From Patescibacteria group bacterium UBA6130 (GTDB lineage Bacteria > Patescibacteriota > Microgenomatia > UBA12405 > UBA6130): a stretch of 10,449 bases of DNA. Below the pieces are notes generated by a model. It saw only the letters and a list, made by a program, of their open reading frames with translations. It did not search any database and was not told where the DNA came from. Of this stretch, positions 1-6,361 are shown one piece after another (the stretch's first letter is position 1; the number at the start of each line of letters is the position of its first letter). The stretch is from contig DIVO01000036.1 in NCBI GenBank assembly GCA_002428285.1, positions 1 through 10,449 of the forward strand. Reading direction: 5' to 3'. The position numbers were made by a program, and so were the translations under genes.

Positions 1-1
1 T

Positions 2-655
2 AAATCTTATCGATTAAATACTAAACTTTACGGAAAATTTTTTGCTGATTCTTTTATGGCAGCTATTGCCATTATGGAAAACCAAGAATTGCCGATTACC
101 AGTAGCCTTAAAAAGCTGGAACAGATAAGGCCGCTTAAGGGAAGAATGTCTTTAAAGAATTTCTTTAATCATTCGACTTTATTAAGTGACCAGTTAAGAG
201 CAAATCCCGCTTCAGTAAAAGCTGGACTCGAAACAGTAAATGATCTTGCGAAATATTTCAAAAGAACGGTAATTGTTCTTGGAGAAATGGGAGAATTGGG
301 AAGTCAGACAAAAGTTGAACATGAAGAGATCGGAAAATTTATTAACAAATTTGAGTTTGATTATGTCTTGGGAATAGGACCAAATACCAAACACATTCTT
401 GAAAAAATTACCATTGAAATGACCAAAACTAAGTATTTCGGCAATCCGGTTCAAGCTGCAGAGTATCTTAAAACAATAAATATTAGAGAAAATGATCTAG
501 TATATTTGAAAGCATCACTTCTTAGACACTTAGAGAGGGTTGAAATGATCTTATCGGGCAAAAAAGTAAATTGCGATGTCCTGAGCTGTCCTTTATACAA
601 TAATTGCAAAGATTGTGTTTATTTATTAACAAAATATCCGGTCAAAAGCAGTTGA
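2..655 (+). CDS. murF: MurF, UDP-N-acetylmuramoyl-tripeptide--D-alanyl-D-alanine ligase, C-terminal part (5' end outside window)
   Basis: The reading frame is open to the left edge, so the first methionine at 56 is internal and only the last 217 codons are seen. MurF is the cytoplasmic ATP-dependent ligase that adds D-Ala-D-Ala to UDP-MurNAc-tripeptide. Visible are the end of the central domain (FFADSFMAAIAIMEN, the usual alanine-rich helix), the interdomain KGRM, and the C-terminal Rossmann-like domain with ANPASVKAGLETV, VIVLGEMGELG and a final KASLLRHLERV, all matching the order of MurF motifs. The family signature DSYNANP appears as DQLRANP, so two or three positions are non-canonical. 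After the ligase domain comes a short tail with four cysteines (C-x4-C-x5-C-x2-C, bases 572-616). The location directly before mraY is the classic murF position, which supports MurF over MurE. It ends at TGA, the only TGA stop in the window. Confidence 0.82.
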   Translation, partial: KSYRLNTKLYGKFFADSFMAAIAIMENQELPITSSLKKLEQIRPLKGRMSLKNFFNHSTLLSDQLRANPASVKAGLETVNDLAKYFKRTVIVLGEMGELGSQTKVEHEEIGKFINKFEFDYVLGIGPNTKHILEKITIEMTKTKYFGNPVQAAEYLKTINIRENDLVYLKASLLRHLERVEMILSGKKVNCDVLSCPLYNNCKDCVYLLTKYPVKSS

Positions 656-741
656 ACCTTAGCCAAAGTTAGTCTACACTAAACTATGATCTTATTTTCT
701 TACTTATTGTGCATTAAGCAAAAAAGGATTTTTAACTAACC

Positions 742-1773
742 ATGTTTTTATATCTAGGCTTACTTCTCTTCTCATTCCTGGTTAATAGCGCCATTATAGT
801 TCCTTTTATAGACTTATTATATAAATATAATTTTACCAGGCAAAGACAAACAACAAAGGATTTTTTAGATAAAAAGGCAAAGATTTTTGACAGATTAAAC
901 AAAGGCAAAGAGGGAACCCCAACTGGCGGAGGAATTATTATGATAATATCCCTTGTCACATTCCAATTCCTTCTCCTGCCGTCACTTAACTTACTGGGAA
1001 TTTACATTAAAACTTCCTATCCTTTGATTGAGGAATTAAATATTTTATTTTTTACCATTATCTCCTTTGGTCTTCTTGGTCTTTATGATGATTCAATAAA
1101 AATATTCGGCTTTAAAAAGAATAATTTTTTTGGCTTAAGAATGAGACATAAATTTATTATTCAATGGCTTTTGGGATTTATAGCCGCAACTTTGCTTTTT
1201 GTAAATCTAAAAATCGATTTTATCTATATTCCCTTTATAGGACCAATCAATCTCGGTTACTTATATATCCCATTTGCAGCTTCTATTATAGTTTGGTTTA
1301 CCAATGCTTTTAACATTACCGACGGCTTAGACGGGCTTTCATCAGGATTACTCTTGATCTGTCTTTTTGCTTTTTGGATTATTTCCTATCAATCCTTAGA
1401 TATACCACTGACAATATTTATCGTCTTGTGGATTGGTTCTCTGCTATCGTTTCTTTATTTCAATGTTTTTCCTGCGAGGATTATGCTCGGAGATGTCGGA
1501 GCACTCGCATTCGGAGCCATGCTGGCTGTTATTGGATTATTAACGGGCAAAATAGTAGCTCTCTTTATTATTGGCGGTTTCTTTGCTATTGAGGGTTTAT
1601 CAAGCTTTCTACAAATTATGTCCAAAAAATTCCTCAAACGAAAGCTATTTAAAGTGGCACCCTTCCATTTGTGGCTAAGAGAAAGGGGTTGGGAAGAACC
1701 AAAAGTGGTAATGAGAGCATGGATAGCCGGAATCGTATTGGCAATCTTCGGTCTATGGCTTTCTGTTGTCTAA
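742..1773 (+). CDS. mraY: MraY, phospho-N-acetylmuramoyl-pentapeptide transferase
   Basis: This polytopic membrane enzyme moves phospho-MurNAc-pentapeptide from UDP to undecaprenyl phosphate, giving lipid I. At 343 residues it is of near-normal length with about ten hydrophobic segments. Family motifs appear in order: GTPTGGG (58-64), LYDDSIK with the Asp pair D116/D117, FTNAFNITDGLDGLS with D194 and D197, the nucleotide-binding LGDVGA with D251, and a C-terminal APFHLWLRERGWEEP. In most MraY proteins that last motif contains three consecutive histidines; here only the first (H309) is kept and the others are Leu and Trp. The start at 742 gives the expected short N-terminus before the first membrane segment. 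AAGGA lies 13 bp upstream, which is rather far for a Shine-Dalgarno site. It follows murF after 86 bp and converges on the LysW-like gene with a 32-bp gap. Confidence 0.95.
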   Translation: MFLYLGLLLFSFLVNSAIIVPFIDLLYKYNFTRQRQTTKDFLDKKAKIFDRLNKGKEGTPTGGGIIMIISLVTFQFLLLPSLNLLGIYIKTSYPLIEELNILFFTIISFGLLGLYDDSIKIFGFKKNNFFGLRMRHKFIIQWLLGFIAATLLFVNLKIDFIYIPFIGPINLGYLYIPFAASIIVWFTNAFNITDGLDGLSSGLLLICLFAFWIISYQSLDIPLTIFIVLWIGSLLSFLYFNVFPARIMLGDVGALAFGAMLAVIGLLTGKIVALFIIGGFFAIEGLSSFLQIMSKKFLKRKLFKVAPFHLWLRERGWEEPKVVMRAWIAGIVLAIFGLWLSVV

Positions 1774-1779
1774 TCCTTG

Positions 1780-1813
1780 AAGATGTTATTACCAGGTAAA
1801 ATATCTTATTTTT
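1780..1813 (+). terminator. Possible weak terminator between mraY and the convergent LysW-like gene
   Basis: An imperfect inverted repeat pairs AAGAT (1780-1784) with ATCTT (1803-1807), and inside it TTA (1789-1791) with TAA (1797-1799), leaving a CCAGG loop. Five T residues follow at 1809-1813. The stem is AT-rich and interrupted, and its right arm overlaps the stop codon of the minus-strand gene. It could end mraY transcription before the convergent gene, but the predicted stability is low and it may be chance. Confidence 0.25.
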
Positions 1814-1991
1814 CTTCTTCGATTATTTTCAATTTAACTGGATTTAGAGAAACAACTTCAACCTCAGTTCCACAAACTCTGCACTCAACTACATCTCCAA
1901 CTTCTAAAGATACGGCCGTAACATCTAAAGGTTCTTTGCAGTCAGGACATATGGGAATATTTTTACTTATGATTTTGGTTTTATTTGACAT
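1806..1991 (-). CDS. LysW-like zinc-ribbon protein (amino-group carrier family), unusual C-terminus
   Basis: This is a 61-residue acidic protein with a rubredoxin-type zinc ribbon: cysteines 15, 18, 37 and 40 spaced C-x2-C-x18-C-x2-C. The line GDVVECRVCGTEVEVVSLNP (residues 32-51) closely follows LysW, the small carrier whose C-terminal glutamate is joined to the amino group of alpha-aminoadipate in the Thermus/archaeal lysine pathway and to other amino acids in related pathways. True LysW proteins end in EDWGE; this one ends in EEEK, so the tail that would be loaded is absent or altered. It is the only minus-strand gene in the window, reads divergently from the PLP-enzyme gene over 49 bp, and converges on mraY. 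The overlapping plus-strand frame at 1777-2007 shows no family features. Carrier function is inference; it could be a simple structural or regulatory zinc ribbon. Confidence 0.85.
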   Translation of the reverse strand: MSNKTKIISKNIPICPDCKEPLDVTAVSLEVGDVVECRVCGTEVEVVSLNPVKLKIIEEEK

Positions 1992-2022
1992 AAGATTACT
2001 TTTTTAAATTGTTAAACAGTCT

Positions 2023-2028
2023 ATTATA
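2023..2028 (-). promoter_or_regulatory. Putative -10 element for the LysW-like gene
   Basis: The minus strand reads a perfect TATAAT at 2028 down to 2023. Transcription would begin near 2016, leaving a leader of about 25 nt before the ATG at 1991. No convincing -35 box or Shine-Dalgarno sequence is visible. It overlaps the plus-strand -10 candidate at 2025-2030, so the two genes may share a bidirectional promoter. Confidence 0.45.
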
Positions 2029-2030
2029 CT
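2025..2030 (+). promoter_or_regulatory. Putative -10 element for the PLP-enzyme/ATP-grasp/ftsW operon
   Basis: TATACT lies 10 bp before the ATG at 2041, with a weak TTTAAA at 2003-2008 as a possible -35 (16-bp spacer). Transcription would start within a few bases of the start codon, giving a nearly leaderless message, in keeping with the lack of any Shine-Dalgarno sequence here. Confidence 0.45.
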
Positions 2031-2040
2031 ATATCTAAAT

Positions 2041-2877
2041 ATGAATAATATTTGCCTCAATACGCCTATTATAAAAATTGATAGTTTGTATTTTAAAAGA
2101 GAAGATCAAAACCCAAGCGGTTCAATTAAAGACAGGTCAGTAATTTATCAATTGTCATACGCAAAGGAAAAAGGATTTAAGGAGGGGGTTATTTCTTCAT
2201 CAGGCAACTCTGCCATTAGCCTTGCATTTTGGAGCAGGAGATTTGATATCAATATTACTGCCTATCTGTCTCCCAAGGCAGAAAAAAGTAAAATAAAAAA
2301 ACTTAAAGAGCTAGGTGCTAAAGTTGTTATTACCGACAAACCAAACAGCAAATCTTTTAGACATGCAAAAAACAAAAGCGTTTACAATTTCAGACAATCA
2401 ACTGACATACAAGCTTTAAAAGGATACGAGGGATTAGCCAAAGAGATAACTCAGCAAATCGGTAAACCCGAATCTATTATTTTTCCTGTAAGCAGCGGCA
2501 CCACTCTATTTGGAACAGGAAAAAAACTAAGAGATACAAAAATATTTTTGGCTCAATCTACTTTCCACAATCCTTTATCCTCTGTGTTTGATCAAAGAAA
2601 TAATATCGATTCAAATAATTTAACAAAAGCGCTTGTGGCAAAATATATCCCTCTTAAAAGTCAAATAATTGAATTGATTAAAAATAGCAATGGTGGTGGA
2701 TATAGTATAAATAATGATAAAATTATTATAGCTAGAAAATGGCTTAAAGACCACAAGATATTTACGTCAAATGAAGGAGCATTAGCTCTTGCTGCAGCTT
2801 GGAAAGCTCAGAAAGAAAATAAAATAAAGACAGGCTTGGTAATTTTAACAGGTAAAGATTATAATGGACAAACTTAA
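2041..2877 (+). CDS. Fold-type II PLP-dependent enzyme, threonine synthase/cysteine synthase-like
   Basis: The protein belongs to the tryptophan synthase beta-like PLP superfamily. KREDQNPSGSIKDRS (residues 19-33) holds the expected PLP lysine K30. SSGNSA (53-58) is the substrate/cofactor asparagine loop, SSGTTLFGTG (151-160) is the phosphate-binding loop, and SNEGALALAAA (243-253) plus a final LTGKDYN resemble threonine synthase ends. At 278 residues it is much shorter than normal threonine synthases and slightly shorter than cysteine synthases. Family members catalyse beta- or gamma-replacement, dehydration or racemisation of amino acids, and the substrate cannot be read from sequence. The ATP-grasp gene overlaps its end by 14 bp, implying translational coupling and a shared pathway. 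The position between mraY and ftsW suggests a wall-related amino acid, for example a diamino or D-amino acid, but that is inference. Confidence 0.85.
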   Translation: MNNICLNTPIIKIDSLYFKREDQNPSGSIKDRSVIYQLSYAKEKGFKEGVISSSGNSAISLAFWSRRFDINITAYLSPKAEKSKIKKLKELGAKVVITDKPNSKSFRHAKNKSVYNFRQSTDIQALKGYEGLAKEITQQIGKPESIIFPVSSGTTLFGTGKKLRDTKIFLAQSTFHNPLSSVFDQRNNIDSNNLTKALVAKYIPLKSQIIELIKNSNGGGYSINNDKIIIARKWLKDHKIFTSNEGALALAAAWKAQKENKIKTGLVILTGKDYNGQT

Positions 2878-4165
2878 AACCGACTATTCAATATTTTATA
2901 TCGGGATGGATTTCTATCAGGGGTTACCCGGAAGTTACATTTTCGATGATTTCCACATAGTTACACATAGATATAACCGGCATATAGATAAACTTAAGGA
3001 TTTGACAAATATTTTTTGCCTTGAAGAAAAAACAAACAATATCCCCAAAAATACCGGTCATCTTTTGGCGAATAAATTTGTCCAAAATTACATAACAAAA
3101 AACTCTAAAAAAACTCCTCTGATTATCTACTTTAAACCTTCGTTAAAAATTGATCTTCTTGGTAAAAAAATGGGGTATAAGTTAGCGGGAAATTTATCTC
3201 AAATGACAAAAACATTGGAAAATAAAATTTTATTTACAAAAATTGTTGAAAAACACAATCTTGCCCTTATGCCCAAAAGCAAAATTTACAGTAAACCTCA
3301 TAACCTTAATTTAATCGAGAATGATTTTTCCTATCCTTTTATTCTTCAATATGAAATGGGATGGGCAGGAAAATCTTCCTATATCATAAATAACAAATTT
3401 GAGTTGGAAGAAAAAATTTCTAAACTATCTTCTTCGATAAAAATTTCACAACTACTTCCGGGAATTACTCTAACAAACAACTGTGTTATTACAAATAATA
3501 ATAAGGTTATTCAAAGTCGTCCTGCCTTTCAAATCACCGGCAATCCTTCGCTTACAAATAAAAAACTTTCAACCTGCGGAAGAAGCTGGAGCGAAGAAAT
3601 CAATGAAAAAGTATATGAAAAAATTAAGATCATTACCCAAAGAGTTGGCGACTACTTGATTTCTATAAACTATAAAGGTTTTTTTGGGCTCGATTTTCAG
3701 TTGGCAAAAGGAAAGATTTATCTTCTAGAGATAAATCCCCGTTTAACAGCTTCATATCCTTTTTATACTTTTCTTGAGCTTTCTGAAAATTTGATTCCTA
3801 TGTTTGCATATCATGTGGCTAGCTTTATCGATTTAAATCTTCCCAGTTATAAAGAAGTTCAAATTCAAGGAAGTGAAATAATCCAGAGAAATATCAAAAA
3901 TAAAACCATTGAAATCAAATCAACCCTAGAAAGTGGAGAATATGTTAATCAAGAAAAAGTCACAGATTCTATTTTGCCGAGCATGAATTTAACCCTAATA
4001 GCTCCATCTGAAAATGAAAAAATTAACGATAACCAAGAAATGTTTAAAATGTCCTCAAAAAAAGTTTTGACCGAAATTAAAAATGACTCTGTCAAAATTA
4101 AGCAAGAGGCAAACGAAAATCTCAACTTCCTTCGGGAAAATATCAATGACAAAAAATTAATCTAA
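2864..4165 (+). CDS. ATP-grasp domain carboxylate-amine ligase, unassigned substrate
   Basis: This 433-residue protein has an N-terminal pre-ATP-grasp region (about 1-115) and an ATP-grasp core (about 118-320). The core carries NKILFTKIVEKHNL, a glycine-containing loop MGWAGKSS (165-172) with K170, and the metal-binding strand FGLDFQL ... YLLEINPRLTAS with D277, E289 and N291. ATP-grasp ligases activate a carboxylate as an acyl phosphate and join it to an amine or thiol. About 100 further residues (335-433), rich in Lys, Glu and Asn, are not explained by the core. It is longer than LysX/RimK-type ligases. The start overlaps the PLP-enzyme gene by 14 bp and the stop is 2 bp before ftsW, so it sits in the division operon. 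Candidate roles are amino acid addition to a peptidoglycan stem peptide (as the ATP-grasp D-aspartate ligase Aslfm does) or to the neighbouring LysW-like protein. Neither can be decided here. Confidence 0.85.
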   Translation: MDKLKTDYSIFYIGMDFYQGLPGSYIFDDFHIVTHRYNRHIDKLKDLTNIFCLEEKTNNIPKNTGHLLANKFVQNYITKNSKKTPLIIYFKPSLKIDLLGKKMGYKLAGNLSQMTKTLENKILFTKIVEKHNLALMPKSKIYSKPHNLNLIENDFSYPFILQYEMGWAGKSSYIINNKFELEEKISKLSSSIKISQLLPGITLTNNCVITNNNKVIQSRPAFQITGNPSLTNKKLSTCGRSWSEEINEKVYEKIKIITQRVGDYLISINYKGFFGLDFQLAKGKIYLLEINPRLTASYPFYTFLELSENLIPMFAYHVASFIDLNLPSYKEVQIQGSEIIQRNIKNKTIEIKSTLESGEYVNQEKVTDSILPSMNLTLIAPSENEKINDNQEMFKMSSKKVLTEIKNDSVKIKQEANENLNFLRENINDKKLI

Positions 4166-4167
4166 CA

Positions 4168-5238
4168 ATGCAAAATAATCTTTCAAAAAAAATTGTTTAT
4201 CTGACAGTAATACTATTAGTTGCCGGGCTTTTTTTTATCTCAGATATTTCTTTACTTGAGGCTAAGTCAACAGTAGGTGATCCCTATTATTTTCTTAAAA
4301 AACAGCTGGTTTGGGTTGCAATAAGTATAGTAGCACTTATATTCTTTGCAAAAATAAGACTGGATAGATTAAAAAATCTTTCCTTTTTATTTTATTTCGG
4401 TTCAATTATTTTGCTCGTGTTAGTTTTAATACCAGGAATCGGAACTCAAATTTGGGGAGCTAGAAGATGGATAAACCTAAATGGTTTTACAATTCAACCG
4501 TCAGAATTTGCAAAAATTTCCTTATTAATTTATATGGCGTTTTTATTTACCGATGAAAAGAAGAGGGATATTAAAAACTTTATCACCATAACTTTGCCTT
4601 TATTTTTACTGATTGTAATTGAACCCGATTTCGGCACAGCAGCCATTATTATTGCTATTGCCTTTTCAATTTATTTTATCTCAGGTGCTCCTATTAAAAA
4701 GCTGCTTCCAACTTCACTTGCGACTATCCTAGTCGGGATTTTATTCATTGTCATCTTTCCATATAGAAGAAAGCGTGTCATGGCCTTGCTAGACCCCTTT
4801 TACGACCCATTAGGGGATTCATACCATGTTTACCAAATAGTTCTTACCTTAGCCTCTGGTGGCATGCTGGGTAGGGGAATAGGAGAGTCTAGGCAAAAGT
4901 ATCAATACCTACCCCAAGTAACTACCGATTCTATTATGGCAGTAATAGGAGAAGAGCTGGGATTTTTAGGATTAATGGTATTTATCGGATTATTAATGCT
5001 ATTTGTAGTAATAACTTTTAAAATAGCTAAAGATAAAACAGATCCCTTGGCAAAATTAATTTCAGCTGGAATGGGAGTCTGGATTGGAGCTCAGGGGTTG
5101 CTAAACTTATCATCCATAGCTATACTTCTGCCATTAACCGGTATTCCTTTCCCTTTCATTTCTTATGGAGGATCATCTCTTCTTGCCTTGATGATTGGCA
5201 TTGGGTTGGTTGTAAATGTTAATAATAATCTTAAGTAA
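4168..5238 (+). CDS. ftsW: FtsW, septal SEDS peptidoglycan glycosyltransferase
   Basis: This 356-residue SEDS-family membrane protein has about ten transmembrane segments. SEDS proteins polymerise lipid II into glycan strands; FtsW does so at the division septum with a class B penicillin-binding protein. Motifs seen: DPYYFLKKQL (38-47), GARRWINLNGFTIQPSEFAK (97-116), EPDFGT (152-157), DPLGDSYH (213-220), LASGGMLGRGIGES (228-241), the loop YLPQVTTDSIMAVIGEELGF with the expected catalytic Asp at D254, and GIPFPFISYGGSS (325-337). The usual HTDF around the Asp is TTDS here. Assignment as FtsW rather than RodA rests on the position just before murG and on the second SEDS gene at 9299 being more RodA-like. 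It begins 2 bp after the ATP-grasp stop without a Shine-Dalgarno site, so translation probably depends on coupling. No penicillin-binding protein gene is nearby. Confidence 0.92.
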   Translation: MQNNLSKKIVYLTVILLVAGLFFISDISLLEAKSTVGDPYYFLKKQLVWVAISIVALIFFAKIRLDRLKNLSFLFYFGSIILLVLVLIPGIGTQIWGARRWINLNGFTIQPSEFAKISLLIYMAFLFTDEKKRDIKNFITITLPLFLLIVIEPDFGTAAIIIAIAFSIYFISGAPIKKLLPTSLATILVGILFIVIFPYRRKRVMALLDPFYDPLGDSYHVYQIVLTLASGGMLGRGIGESRQKYQYLPQVTTDSIMAVIGEELGFLGLMVFIGLLMLFVVITFKIAKDKTDPLAKLISAGMGVWIGAQGLLNLSSIAILLPLTGIPFPFISYGGSSLLALMIGIGLVVNVNNNLK

Positions 5239-5239
5239 T

Positions 5240-6361
5240 ATGGCAAAAAAACTATTAATAACCGGCGGCCACTCAACTCCAGCCATAGCAGTAATTGAAG
5301 AAATTAAATTTAATAACAAAGACTGGGAAATATATTATGTCGGCAGTAAATATTCATCTCTGGAAGGAAAAAAGTTGAACTCTTATGAGTTTCAGACTCT
5401 CAAACGCTTAAAAAATATCAAATTTATCCATTTAATTAGCGGAAAACTGGCTAGAAATTTTTCCCCGAAATATATCCTCAGCATGCTGAAAATTCCTATT
5501 TCCTTTTTACATGCCCTTTTGATAAACATTAGATACCGACCAAATTTAATTCTCTCCTTCGGAGGATTTTTATCAACTCCTTTAATTATCACCGGAAAAT
5601 TACTTGGAATTCCCAGTATCACCCATGAACAAACACATTCTGCAGGCATTGCCAATAAAATCAATGCAAGGTTTGTGAAAAAAATTGCAGTCACTTTTCC
5701 TGATAGCGTCAATCAATTTCCATCTAAAAAGACAGTTGTTACCGGCAACCCCTTGAGAAAAGAAATAGAAAATCCAAAACCATCAAAGAGAATGAAAGAG
5801 ATTTTAAATGACAAAAAGGTGATTTATGTCACAGGAGGAAAAACGGGTTCAGAAAATATTAATCAAGTCATAAAGCATATTCTCAAGGAATTACTTGAAA
5901 AGTATTTGATAATTCACCAAGTTGGTCCTATGCAAATTCAAGAATTTAAGAACCATAAAGCTACTCTTGAAGATGATTTAAAGAAAAACTATTATCCTCT
6001 TGAATATCTATCTGCTGGAGAAGTTGGAACTGTTTTTAAGGCTTCTCAGTTGGTAATTTCTCGATCAGGTGCAAATACCGTATTGGAACTTTTAAAAAAT
6101 AAATGTAAATCAATTCTGATTCCATTGCCATTTTCTGCAGGCAATGAACAATTAAAAAACGCTCAATTTTTAAAAAAAACCGGACTGGCAGAGATAATTA
6201 AAGACCACAATCTTACGCCAAAGCATCTAAGTAAAACCATAGCCAAAATGATTGACAACAAAAAATACTCACTAAATGAAAATTGCGTAGATTTAAGGTT
6301 GTTAAACGGAAGAGAGAGCCTATTCAAGCTCGTTGAAAAAGAAATAGAAGATGAGAAATAG
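5240..6361 (+). CDS. murG: MurG, UDP-GlcNAc:lipid I GlcNAc transferase
   Basis: MurG is a GT28-family, GT-B fold glycosyltransferase on the inner membrane face that adds GlcNAc to lipid I to make lipid II. I choose ATG 5240 (373 residues) because KKLLITGGH then starts directly as the first beta strand, and ATG lies 1 bp after the ftsW stop; the upstream ATG at 5216 would only add eight hydrophobic residues inside ftsW. Motifs: PNLILSFGGFLSTP (101-114), ITHEQTHSAGIANK (127-140, usually HEQN), VVTGNPLR (166-173), VTGGKTGSENIN (197-208), and the UDP-GlcNAc site SRSGANTVLELL plus PLPFSAGNEQLKNA (274-308). The N-terminal glycine loop, normally GGTGGH, is reduced to TGGH. The pattern is otherwise convincing and the gene order ftsW-murG is standard. 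Confidence 0.93.
   Translation: MAKKLLITGGHSTPAIAVIEEIKFNNKDWEIYYVGSKYSSLEGKKLNSYEFQTLKRLKNIKFIHLISGKLARNFSPKYILSMLKIPISFLHALLINIRYRPNLILSFGGFLSTPLIITGKLLGIPSITHEQTHSAGIANKINARFVKKIAVTFPDSVNQFPSKKTVVTGNPLRKEIENPKPSKRMKEILNDKKVIYVTGGKTGSENINQVIKHILKELLEKYLIIHQVGPMQIQEFKNHKATLEDDLKKNYYPLEYLSAGEVGTVFKASQLVISRSGANTVLELLKNKCKSILIPLPFSAGNEQLKNAQFLKKTGLAEIIKDHNLTPKHLSKTIAKMIDNKKYSLNENCVDLRLLNGRESLFKLVEKEIEDEK

Noticed and set aside
653..655. TGA at the end of murF as a reassigned (glycine) codon, as in some CPR lineages
   Set aside because: No other gene here contains an in-frame TGA, and the murF product already reaches its expected C-terminal end, so standard termination is the simpler reading.
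652..690. Promoter for mraY from TTGAAC (652-657) with TACACT (675-680), or TATGAT at 685-690
   Set aside because: Each candidate has either poor hexamers or no suitably spaced -35, and the first overlaps the murF stop; not good enough to annotate.
1777..2007. 76-codon plus-strand open frame opposite the LysW-like gene
   Set aside because: It shows no domain pattern, whereas the minus strand encodes a clear four-cysteine LysW-like zinc ribbon over the same bases.
5216..5239. Upstream ATG for murG adding eight residues
   Set aside because: It lies inside ftsW and the extra residues precede the normal MurG first strand; ATG 5240, 1 bp after the ftsW stop, fits the family better.
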